In this document: positions 1-6,349 of the stretch, piece after piece
Layout of the letters: each line of letters opens with the position of its first letter
Position numbering within the stretch: position 1 is the first letter of the stretch
Assembly (NCBI GenBank): GCA_002404195.1
Contig: DHJF01000019.1
Span: forward strand, 1-6,399
Direction of reading: 5' to 3'
Origin: Candidatus Saccharibacteria bacterium UBA4727
GTDB taxonomy: Bacteria; Patescibacteriota; Saccharimonadia; Saccharimonadales; Saccharimonadaceae
DNA: 6,399 nt
Translations under genes and position numbers: made by a program
The notes under the pieces: model-generated
What the model saw: only the letters and a program-made list of their open reading frames with translations
What the model was told of the DNA's origin: nothing
Databases searched by the model: none

Positions 1-28
1 GCTCCCCGCGGGGAGCTATTTTGTTGTT
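1..28 (+). terminator. Probable rho-independent terminator at the left edge
   Basis: Bases 1-16 form a perfect 16-base palindrome (GCTCCCCG/CGGGGAGC). As RNA it folds into a 6-bp GC-rich stem with a CGCG loop. On the plus strand it is followed by the T-rich tail TATTTTGTTGTT, which fits an intrinsic terminator for a plus-strand gene ending before the window. It lies 25 bases past the holA stop, and the minus strand is A-rich just before the stem, so it may also end the holA operon. The tail needed for that direction lies outside the window. Confidence 0.65.
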
Positions 29-41
29 ATCGCACATACAG

Positions 42-950
42 CTAGGAGAGCTGGGCTACCTTGAGAAGCGCTCGCTCAATCAGCAGCCACGGTTCTCCGA
101 CAGAGTTCTTCATACCACTATCGGCTTCGGCAAAAGCAGCAATCACCTTTTTAATGCCGCTATGACCGTATTTCTTGGCATAGGGCGCTAGCTTCGACAA
201 TGCAAACGGATGAGCACCGACATCTTTAGCGACGGTCGCATCGTCACCAGCCACAGACAGCGCCGCCAGTTGAAAGGCCTGCCCGCTCAATAAGCCGAAT
301 AAGCGGTACGGGTCTTCGTGCAGCGCTAAGGTCGTGACCATTTGCTGCACCTTGACGCTATTACCACGCAGTGCCGCCTCGAATAAATTAAAGACGTTCT
401 CGGTCGGTGACAACTCAATCACATCTTCGATCACCTGCGGGCTGACCTCTTCGAGGACGCTTAATTTCTGCAAGGCATGATAGAGCGTCCATTGGCTGAC
501 GCCGACCCGCGCCACCAACAGCTGAGTACTCTTTCTATCTAAAGCCAGGCCTTGCGCCTGTGCCTCGGCGTTCACCCACTGCTCGGCTTTCGCCGTGTCA
601 CGATCCGACCAGGCCATATACTCCTGTAGGTCAGCGGCTTTCTTTAAATCCTTATACGTTTTAGTACGCTTATCGAGCTTGGCCTCGACCAACACCAGCT
701 GGACATCATCATTCACCCGCCCAAGCCAGTCGCTAAAATCCGCCCACAGCGTTTTATTCTCCGCTAGATTCCGGATGATCACCAGGCGTTTCGTCGCAAA
801 CAAGGTGCCACCCATCAATAAGTCGGGTAGTTGCTTGAGTTCGAGGCTGCTGCCGTCAATCTTCTCGGCGGCGCCGTCAAACGCTGTCACCAGCGCCTCA
901 AGCGCTCGCTCAACTTCAAAACTATTATCACCAGTGAGGATTGTAATCAT
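42..950 (-). CDS. holA: DNA polymerase III subunit delta (clamp-loader subunit)
   Basis: The delta subunit is the part of the cytoplasmic clamp loader that contacts and opens the sliding beta clamp so that it can be placed on primed DNA. The 302-residue product (E. coli 343) shows the family pattern. It starts with a TGDNSFEVE segment (residues 6-14), followed by LFATKRLVIIR (50-60), which is the usual 'LF..rRlV.lr' strand, and LDKRTKTYK (92-100). An 'ENVFNLFEA' helix near 184-192 and DPYRLFGLL (213-221) follow, and the protein closes with a helical end containing W288 and LIERALLKV (290-298). The divergent P-loop fold of this family lacks a working ATP site, so the missing Walker A motif is expected. 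It is the last gene of the HAD-mutM-holA operon, 6 bases after mutM. Its ribosome-binding site is weak: an AGG lies 14 bases before the ATG inside the end of mutM, so translation is probably coupled. The ATG gives the expected N-terminus. Confidence 0.87.
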   Translation of the reverse strand: MITILTGDNSFEVERALEALVTAFDGAAEKIDGSSLELKQLPDLLMGGTLFATKRLVIIRNLAENKTLWADFSDWLGRVNDDVQLVLVEAKLDKRTKTYKDLKKAADLQEYMAWSDRDTAKAEQWVNAEAQAQGLALDRKSTQLLVARVGVSQWTLYHALQKLSVLEEVSPQVIEDVIELSPTENVFNLFEAALRGNSVKVQQMVTTLALHEDPYRLFGLLSGQAFQLAALSVAGDDATVAKDVGAHPFALSKLAPYAKKYGHSGIKKVIAAFAEADSGMKNSVGEPWLLIERALLKVAQLS

Positions 951-956
951 CTCTTA

Positions 957-1823
957 CTATTCTACCTGACATTGCGGGCAAATGTGCGTCCCACGCCCAG
1001 CAGCTTTGAACTTGATGATTTCCGTCCCGCAGCGCGGGCACAGCAGGCCTTCGCGGCGGAACACACTCGCAAAGTCCATATAGCTGCCGCGCTTGCCTTC
1101 CGCGTTGACGTAATTCTTATCGGTACTACCACCCTTTTCAATCGCCAGATTCATTACAGCGCGTAAATCAGTATAGAGCGCTTCAAATTCAGCGGGCGTA
1201 ACAGTTTTTACCAGACGCTTGGGGTGAATTTTGGCACCCCATAACGATTCATCGGCGTAAATGTTACCAACCCCCGCCACGACCGATTGGTCGAGCAGCG
1301 CCGCCTTGATGCTAGTTTTAGCACGCCTCGTAAAACGATCGGCAAATTGCTCGGCTGTAAAATCAGCTTCGAGTGGCTCGGGGCCAACTTTCTGCATGAA
1401 TGGCAAGTCCATCACCATCATTGTCGGCAGCAGTCGCATCCAGCCAAATTTGCGCTGATCATTGAAATACAAATGGGCGCCGTCGGCAAACGTCAGTGTC
1501 ACCCGAGTTGAACGATCGGGCAGTTCACCAATTAAACTATCGTTCGGATGCCCAGCCCCGAAGTTCTCTTCGCCGCGAAACACCAGCTGACCGGTCATTT
1601 TGAGATGAATCACCAGCGTGTAATCAGTTGCAAGATCAATCAATAATACCTTGGCCCGGCGGCGCACGTCGATAACCGTCGCGCCAATCAAAAAACGAGA
1701 TACCGCATCCGGTGCATTCGGAAATCCCTTGGCGGTATCGTGCGTTTCGGCAGTAATAATTCGCCCAATAATTAACGCGTGGAGTCCGCTACGGACCGTT
1801 TCGACTTCAGGTAATTCTGGCAT
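957..1823 (-). CDS. mutM: Formamidopyrimidine-DNA glycosylase / AP lyase (Fpg)
   Basis: This base-excision repair enzyme removes 8-oxoguanine and formamidopyrimidines from DNA and cuts the strand by beta,delta-elimination. Every diagnostic element is visible in 288 residues. The N-terminus is MPELPEVETV, with Pro2 as nucleophile and Glu3; the mature protein must begin at Pro2, which fixes the start. Lys58 corresponds to E. coli Lys57. The damage-probing loop includes M76 (HLKMTG) and R124/F126 (NDQRKFG). The helix-two-turn-helix region runs over about 171-201 with VAGVGNIYADESLWG and N187. The C-terminal zinc finger has C262, C265, C282 and C285, with R277 between the pairs. It is slightly longer than the usual ~270 residues because of an inserted loop at about 84-107. 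It sits between the HAD gene (5 bases) and holA (6 bases). An SD-like AGGG overlaps the HAD stop codon, only 3 bases from the ATG. Confidence 0.96.
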   Translation of the reverse strand: MPELPEVETVRSGLHALIIGRIITAETHDTAKGFPNAPDAVSRFLIGATVIDVRRRAKVLLIDLATDYTLVIHLKMTGQLVFRGEENFGAGHPNDSLIGELPDRSTRVTLTFADGAHLYFNDQRKFGWMRLLPTMMVMDLPFMQKVGPEPLEADFTAEQFADRFTRRAKTSIKAALLDQSVVAGVGNIYADESLWGAKIHPKRLVKTVTPAEFEALYTDLRAVMNLAIEKGGSTDKNYVNAEGKRGSYMDFASVFRREGLLCPRCGTEIIKFKAAGRGTHICPQCQVE

Positions 1824-1828
1824 ACACC

Positions 1829-2422
1829 CTACCGCTGGGGTCTCGCCTGAAGGGCGAGGAGTTGTTCGACATCGCGCGCCGTTTGCTCATTCGACTGATA
1901 GACAACCCCCTGCATGCCAGCCATTTTGGCGCCTTCAATGTTGGCCGCGACGTCGTCAATCATGACGCACTCTTCTGGTAGTAGCCCAAGCTGGGTCGCC
2001 ATCAGCTCGTAGATGCGCGGGTCGGGTTTCACGAGGCGTACCTCACTCGATAATACGACGGCATCAAATAATTGCGCGCGCTCCTCGACTTTGAAAAAAC
2101 TATTCATACCATCGATGCCAATATTACTCAGCATCCCCACTCGGTAGGAATGGCGGAGCGACTGGCTGTAGTCCAGCAAGCCTTGATTGCGCTGATGAAT
2201 CCCTTGAATATGCGCGTCGACAAATGCGACGTCCAGACCAGCCAAATCAGCCACTTCTTGATTAAGTGCGGCTTGCGTTAAAAGACCAATGTCATAGGCG
2301 CGGTTCAGCTCACTGAGTTGCGGACGCAGACGCTCATAGTCTTTAATGTTCTGCTCATAAAAATGATGCGTCGCGTCGACATACAGGACGCCAAAACAAT
2401 CGAAAATAATACCGCGAATCAT
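1829..2422 (-). CDS. HAD-superfamily hydrolase, subfamily IA-like, substrate unknown
   Basis: This is a soluble 197-residue protein with all four HAD motifs in order. Motif I is FDCFGVL with nucleophile D8. Motif II is MLSN with S99. Motif III is VKPDP with K132. Motif IV is MIDDVAANIEGAKMAG with D156 and D157, the usual Mg2+ site of phosphatases. Residues of about 15-85 are helical in character and would be a small C1 cap. The residue two places after the nucleophile, normally the general acid/base Asp in phosphatases, is F10. L-2-haloacid dehalogenases also have an aromatic residue there, yet the paired Asp of motif IV is phosphatase-like. Function may be dephosphorylation of a small metabolite, but nothing in the sequence names the substrate. 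It is the first gene of the HAD-mutM-holA operon and has its own promoter directly before the ATG. HAD membership is secure; the role is open. Confidence 0.85.
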   Translation of the reverse strand: MIRGIIFDCFGVLYVDATHHFYEQNIKDYERLRPQLSELNRAYDIGLLTQAALNQEVADLAGLDVAFVDAHIQGIHQRNQGLLDYSQSLRHSYRVGMLSNIGIDGMNSFFKVEERAQLFDAVVLSSEVRLVKPDPRIYELMATQLGLLPEECVMIDDVAANIEGAKMAGMQGVVYQSNEQTARDVEQLLALQARPQR

Positions 2423-2428
2423 ACCTGT

Positions 2429-2434
2429 AGTATA
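2429..2434 (-). promoter_or_regulatory. -10 box for the HAD-mutM-holA operon, leaderless layout
   Basis: On the minus strand the sequence reads GGCTATACTACAGGTATG. The hexamer TATACT matches the bacterial -10 consensus in five of six positions and is followed by 6 bases (ACAGGT), then the ATG. With normal spacing the first transcribed base would be the A of the start codon. The base before the spacer position of an extended -10 is G, but the T is missing (GGC rather than TGn). The -35 region (TACTAT at 17 bases) is poor. An AGG lies 1 base before the ATG, too close to act as a ribosome-binding site. Confidence 0.6.
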
Positions 2435-2486
2435 GCCGAAAAATGAGGATAATAGTAGCGAGGAGTTTTAGCTCCGGTAGAAGCGG

Positions 2487-3089
2487 TTACAGGCCGATGG
2501 CGCTCAGCAACGTACCGTTGTCCGGGATTTGCTGTAAGAATAAACTCTGCACCTGTGGCACGTCGGCTTTAAATGAACCCTTTGAGCCACTACAGGTCGA
2601 AGTCCATAAATCTTTGACGCTGGCGCCACTATCAAGTGTTTCAAACATATAAATCTGACCGGTCGCACAGACGCCACGCATGTCATCTTTATCGCCAGTG
2701 AGGGCCGTACCGTCAATCATACTCGCACGGTTCAAGGCATAAACAAACTGAGTGTAAGCCTCGGTATTATTGCCGAGCTGCTTGCTGTCAATTACCTTAT
2801 CTAAGTAACCCGAGTAGGTCACGAGCGAACGGCTGGTTGGTGACACGGTGATTTGGTAGGAACGAAAGTCCTCGTCGGCCACAATCGGACCACGGACAGT
2901 CATCCGTACCGCATGCGTCAGCGACGTGTTGAGTAGTGTCTGCTGGCTGGTGTCGATTTGTGTAGGGTTGCTAGTGGTGCCGCCGCCAAAAATAGCCCGG
3001 CCGACCGATACCAGTGCGGCAATCGCAATGGCGATGATAATAAGGAGTAAGACAATTGGGAGTACGCGTGATGAATTGCTTTTATACAT
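2487..3089 (-). CDS. Membrane-anchored or secreted protein of unknown function
   Basis: The 200-residue product has a short basic N-terminus (K3, R8), then one strongly hydrophobic segment at residues 10-33 (LPIVLLLIIIAIAIAALVSV). The rest is polar and has no further membrane segment. This fits an uncleaved signal anchor with about 165 residues outside the membrane. A flexible Gly/Ser/Thr/Asn stretch (35-55) links anchor and domain. The domain contains TVRGPIVADEDFRSYQI (64-80) and RGVCATG (138-144), then LWTSTCSGSKGS (161-172). It has only two cysteines, C141 and C166, which could form a disulfide outside the cell (inference). No catalytic motif is recognised. The pattern resembles a conserved hypothetical family that I associate from memory with Saccharibacteria. 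It lies 46 bases after polA and has its own promoter in that gap, so it need not share polA's role. Confidence 0.8.
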   Translation of the reverse strand: MYKSNSSRVLPIVLLLIIIAIAIAALVSVGRAIFGGGTTSNPTQIDTSQQTLLNTSLTHAVRMTVRGPIVADEDFRSYQITVSPTSRSLVTYSGYLDKVIDSKQLGNNTEAYTQFVYALNRASMIDGTALTGDKDDMRGVCATGQIYMFETLDSGASVKDLWTSTCSGSKGSFKADVPQVQSLFLQQIPDNGTLLSAIGL

Positions 3090-3095
3090 GGCTTT

Positions 3096-3124
3096 ACCGT
3101 ATCACGTTTACGTCTAAAAGTCAA
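3096..3124 (-). promoter_or_regulatory. Promoter (-35, extended -10) for the membrane protein gene
   Basis: On the minus strand a -35 TTGACT (3119-3124) is followed by a spacer of exactly 17 bases, then TACGGT (3096-3101) as -10. The spacer ends in TGA, giving the extended -10 form TGnTACGGT. The TACGGT hexamer is weak in its centre but keeps the important first, second and last positions. Only 6 bases (AAAGCC) separate it from the ATG at 3089, so the predicted transcript begins at the start codon. Confidence 0.6.
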
Positions 3125-3135
3125 CCCGCTGACCT

Positions 3136-5694
3136 CTAGAGTTCGCTCCAGTTCACACCACTCGTCACATCAACCTTGAGGCGCACACCCAGCGCTGGAT
3201 AAATCGACTCCATCGTGTCGCGTAGTAGTTCACTCACCTTTTCGGCATTTTCTTTTGGACATTCAATCAAAATACTGTCATGAATCTGCAAGATTTGCGT
3301 CCCTAGGTCGCCAAGTTTCCGGTTGACCGCCAGCATTGCCATTTTCATCAGGTCGGCTTCGGTGCCCTGGATCGGCATATTGGCAGCCGCCCGCTTGGCG
3401 CTCTCGCGCACCATAAAGTTAGAGCTAGTGACATCGGGCGTTGGACGACGGCGGCCGAAATAGGTTTCGACGTAGCCGTCCGTGGCGGCTTTTTGGAGGG
3501 TGCTATCAATGTAGGCTCGGATTGGTGCGCGTAGCGCAAAATAACTATCAATAAACTGCTTGGCTTCCACGAAGTTCATACCCGTCGCAGCCGACAAGCC
3601 ATGCGGACTCATACCGTAGAGTACGCCGAAGTTAATCACCTTGGCGGCCCGGCGTTGATTCTTAGTGACGTCATCCATGGGGATGCCATACACCTGACTG
3701 GCCGTTTTGGTGTGGATATCAACGTCACCGTTAAAATCATTAATCAGCTCTTTATCGTCGGCCAGCACGGCCGCAAGGCGAAGCTCAAACTGACTATAGT
3801 CGGCACTGACAAAGACCTTGTCGCCCTCGGGTATAAAGGCAGCGCGAATTTTACGCCCCAGCTCGCTGCGTACCGGGATATTTTGTAAATTCGGATTAGT
3901 ACTGCTGAGTCGACCCGTGCTAGTACCATCTTGGTTAAAGGTAGTATGTACGCGGTCATGCGCGTCGGTCTGAAGTGGCAAGGTGTCGACATAGGTGTTT
4001 TTGAGCTTAGCCAGCTCGCGGGTTTTTTCAATCAGCTCAATAATCGGATGCTGGCCACGCAGCTTATCGAGCTCTTTTTGACCCGTGCTGTAGCCGGTTT
4101 TTCCCTTTTTGATGCCGGCCGTTGGCAGCTGTAACTTCGTAAACAACACCTCAGACAACTGCGCCGGGCTGCCGATGTTGAATTCGTAGCCGGCCATTGT
4201 ATACATTTCTTGCTCAAGTGTGGCGTGTTGCTCGCCCAGTTGTGCGCTCATCGTTTCCAGTAAATTCGTATCAATCTTAATACCGGCGTGTTCCATGTCG
4301 AACAATAGTTTGGTCAGTGGAAAGTCGAGTGTGGCCGCAATATTGGCCACTTTCGGCTCGCGCGCAAAAGCAGCTTGTTGCTCGCCATACACTTTCCATA
4401 GCCCTGCCATCACCTGGCCTGGCGCTTCCACGGGCACGTCGCTGTGCAGCAAGCCTGCCAGCGTGCGATCACGCGTCAGCGAATCAATTAAGAAGGCAGC
4501 CTGCGCTACGTCGTGAACACTATCAAATGAGACGGCAGTCCCCTGCTTATCGGCGGCGTGATACAAGGCTTTGACGTCATACGCCACGACCTTGGTCATT
4601 TCTAGAATACGCCACATACTGGTTGAAACGTCAGCCAATGGCAGCTGACTGTAGGTTGTTTGATTAGTCGAGAGATAGAGCGTGTCACCGGCAAGATGCA
4701 CCACAACCGACGCCTCAGCATCAAGACTGAGTGTCGTTGGCCAGTCGACCAATTGCAGTGTCGGCAGTGTTGGTTGAGCGGTCTCGACGCCAAACAAGCC
4801 GGCTTGATTGGTAACGGGTTTTTGCATGTGTTTTGGCAGGCGCCGAACAAGTGAACTAAATTCAAATTTTGTCAGAACGGCCGCAACCTTCGCCGTATCG
4901 AGCTTGCGCGTATCGAGCGCATCAACATCTAGCGTGACAGGTGCATCACACCAAATCTCGGCAACTTTTTTACTCATGTACGCCGAGTCTTTACCGGCTT
5001 CCAACTTTTTGGCGACCGCCGGCTTGATATCAGCAATATGCGCATAAATATTATCAAGTGTCCCGTATTCTTGCAGGAGCGCGACGCCGTTTTTTTCACC
5101 AATTCCCGGTACGCCTGGAATGTTGTCGCTGCTGTCGCCCTTCAGCGCTTTTAGGTCGACAAATTGTTCAACAGAAATCCCATATTTTTCTTCAAAATAC
5201 TCGACATTAAACTGTTCAATGTCAGTGAAACCTTTTTTAAGGGCATAGACGTGCGTAAGTGGCCCAACCAGTTGCAACATATCCAGGTCACTGGTCATTA
5301 GGCAGGTTTCAATCCCCTGCTCGCTGGCCTGCTTGGAGAGCGCGCCCATAATATCGTCAGCCTCGTAATCGTCGTATTCATACAGCGGCCACGAAAAGGC
5401 TTCGAGTAGCTCATAGAGCAGCGGAATCTGTGTAAAGAAGTCATCGGGCGGTTTGGTGCGTCCGGCTTTATAGGTTGGAAGAATTTCAAGACGACGGCGA
5501 ATACTGGTGCCTTTTTTATCCCAGGCCACAGCCACGTAGTCGGGCTCGAGTTTCTTCATAATCTCCAGCGCCAAACTGGCAAAGCCGTAGACGCCACCCG
5601 TTGGCGTACCGTCGCGCAGGCTTAACCCTGGCATGGCATAATAGCCCCGATAGAATACACTTTTGCCGTCAATCACGACCAGTCGTTTTGTCAT
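3136..5694 (-). CDS. polA: DNA polymerase I, 5'-nuclease active, proofreading site degenerate
   Basis: PolA fills repair gaps and removes RNA primers from Okazaki fragments. The 852-residue product (Taq 832, E. coli 928) starts with a complete 5'-nuclease domain (about 1-290). Its acidic metal ligands are D9, D59, E111, D113, D114, D136, D138, D187 and D190, with a helix-hairpin-helix near 191-205. The middle domain (about 310-450) lacks the DxE and YxxxD proofreading motifs, so 3'-5' exonuclease activity is unlikely. The polymerase domain has TSTGRLSSTNPNLQNIPVR (591-609), motif A DYSQFELR (632-639), motif B R681/K685/F689/Y693 and motif C HDS (805-807). Two deviations stand out: motif A has Phe636 where Ile is usual, and motif C has Ser807 in place of Glu. 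Both catalytic aspartates, D632 and D806, remain. A longer start at 5727 is open, but MTKRLVVIDG matches the family N-terminus and the -10 box lies inside that extension. Confidence 0.96.
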   Translation of the reverse strand: MTKRLVVIDGKSVFYRGYYAMPGLSLRDGTPTGGVYGFASLALEIMKKLEPDYVAVAWDKKGTSIRRRLEILPTYKAGRTKPPDDFFTQIPLLYELLEAFSWPLYEYDDYEADDIMGALSKQASEQGIETCLMTSDLDMLQLVGPLTHVYALKKGFTDIEQFNVEYFEEKYGISVEQFVDLKALKGDSSDNIPGVPGIGEKNGVALLQEYGTLDNIYAHIADIKPAVAKKLEAGKDSAYMSKKVAEIWCDAPVTLDVDALDTRKLDTAKVAAVLTKFEFSSLVRRLPKHMQKPVTNQAGLFGVETAQPTLPTLQLVDWPTTLSLDAEASVVVHLAGDTLYLSTNQTTYSQLPLADVSTSMWRILEMTKVVAYDVKALYHAADKQGTAVSFDSVHDVAQAAFLIDSLTRDRTLAGLLHSDVPVEAPGQVMAGLWKVYGEQQAAFAREPKVANIAATLDFPLTKLLFDMEHAGIKIDTNLLETMSAQLGEQHATLEQEMYTMAGYEFNIGSPAQLSEVLFTKLQLPTAGIKKGKTGYSTGQKELDKLRGQHPIIELIEKTRELAKLKNTYVDTLPLQTDAHDRVHTTFNQDGTSTGRLSSTNPNLQNIPVRSELGRKIRAAFIPEGDKVFVSADYSQFELRLAAVLADDKELINDFNGDVDIHTKTASQVYGIPMDDVTKNQRRAAKVINFGVLYGMSPHGLSAATGMNFVEAKQFIDSYFALRAPIRAYIDSTLQKAATDGYVETYFGRRRPTPDVTSSNFMVRESAKRAAANMPIQGTEADLMKMAMLAVNRKLGDLGTQILQIHDSILIECPKENAEKVSELLRDTMESIYPALGVRLKVDVTSGVNWSEL

Positions 5695-5700
5695 GTTTTT

Positions 5701-5709
5701 AGTATAACA
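5701..5709 (-). promoter_or_regulatory. Extended -10 promoter of polA, leaderless layout
   Basis: The minus strand reads TGTTATACT, a good extended -10 (TGnTATACT), followed by 6 bases (AAAAAC) and the ATG at 5694. The first transcribed base is therefore predicted to be the start codon itself. No good -35 lies 16-18 bases upstream. A TTGACC exists on this strand but is 25 bases away, too far to work as a -35. The site decides the polA start, because a transcript from here cannot encode the 11-residue extension from 5727. Confidence 0.65.
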
Positions 5710-5760
5710 GATTGAGGCGACCATCATTCCGGGTCAAGTCGAGAATGGCGAATGCAAAAC

Positions 5761-5769
5761 TGCTATACT
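5761..5769 (+). promoter_or_regulatory. Extended -10 promoter of the kinase gene, leaderless layout
   Basis: The plus strand reads TGCTATACT, an extended -10 with the same TATACT core as polA. It is followed by AATAAGC (7 bases) and the ATG at 5777, so the transcript should begin at the start codon or one base before it. The -35 region is poor (GAGAAT at 17 bases). There is no SD sequence before the ATG. Together with the polA promoter it makes the 82-base region between the two genes a divergent promoter pair. Confidence 0.65.
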
Positions 5770-5776
5770 AATAAGC

Positions 5777-6343
5777 ATGAACAATACCAAAATCCTCGCC
5801 TTCGTTGGCCTCGCTGGTAGTGGCAAAAGCGCTGCCGTTGAATATCTCTCTCAAAAAGGCTACCCGCGCGTCTACTTTGGTGGTATCGTCCTCGACGCCA
5901 TGACCGAAGCCGGCCTCGAACACACCCAAGAAAACGAAAAACCATTCCGCGAAGAACTCCGTGCCCGTGAAGGCAAAGATTTTGTCGTGAACCGTATTAT
6001 TACGCAGATTAACGACCTCATCGACGCCGGTCAGCACCGCATCGTGGCCGACGGTCTGTACACCTGGACCGAATACAAAGCAATGAAGCGCGCCTTCCCT
6101 GGCGAACTCACTACGGTGGCAATTGTGACCCCAAAACGCCTGCGTCACCGCCGCCTCGCTCAACGACCGATTCGCCCCCTGACCGAAGCTGAATCTACCC
6201 AGCGTGACTGGGCCGAAATTGAGAACCTCGAAAAAGGCGGCCCGATTGCCATTGCCGACCATTACATCATCAACGATGGCAGCATGGAAAAACTCCATCA
6301 AGACATCGCCGCTGCCGCTGCCGAAATAAAATTCCTTGAATAA
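5777..6343 (+). CDS. P-loop kinase, dephospho-CoA kinase / UPF0200-like
   Basis: This 188-residue cytoplasmic protein has a clear Walker A motif, GLAGSGKS (11-18), directly after a hydrophobic first strand, as in small-molecule kinases. A Walker B-like strand IVADGLY (89-95, D92) follows. The Arg-rich stretch RLRHRRLAQR (121-130) is a probable lid, and ADHYIIND (160-167) is a late strand typical of dephospho-CoA kinase-type enzymes. The order of elements (GKS, G-V/I at 36-39, GKDFV at 66-70, DGLYTWTEY, Arg-rich lid, IAIADHYIINDGS) resembles the archaeal UPF0200 family, remembered as dephospho-CoA kinase-related. The likely reaction is ATP-dependent phosphorylation of a nucleotide or CoA precursor; the substrate cannot be read from the sequence. 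It is divergent from polA and ends with tandem stops TAATAA. Eleven of its 15 leucines use CTC, unlike polA. A large antisense open frame over it is a shadow. Confidence 0.82.
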   Translation: MNNTKILAFVGLAGSGKSAAVEYLSQKGYPRVYFGGIVLDAMTEAGLEHTQENEKPFREELRAREGKDFVVNRIITQINDLIDAGQHRIVADGLYTWTEYKAMKRAFPGELTTVAIVTPKRLRHRRLAQRPIRPLTEAESTQRDWAEIENLEKGGPIAIADHYIINDGSMEKLHQDIAAAAAEIKFLE

Positions 6344-6349
6344 TAAATT

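Noticed and set aside
595..1166. Two plus-strand open frames (595-969 and 831-1166) over holA and mutM
   Set aside because: Both are antisense to genes with recognised motifs, lack protein features and overlap each other; they are shadows.
2460..2475. Small hairpin GGAG-TTTTAG-CTCC after the membrane protein gene as a terminator
   Set aside because: The stem is only 4 bp and no T-run follows directly in the minus-strand direction, so it cannot be supported as an intrinsic terminator.
5732..5737. TTGACC on the minus strand as a possible polA -35
   Set aside because: It is 25 bases from the -10 box, far outside the 16-19 base range for a working promoter.
5725..5747. Inverted repeat CATTC...GAATG between polA and the kinase gene as an operator
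   Set aside because: The arms are only 5 bases with a 13-base gap and no further symmetry, so chance is a sufficient explanation.
5768..6301. 177-codon open frame on the minus strand opposite the kinase gene
   Set aside because: It lies almost wholly antisense to a gene with a clear P-loop and promoter. Its product is low-complexity, rich in Phe, Gly and Val, with no motif, as expected from the codon bias of the real gene.
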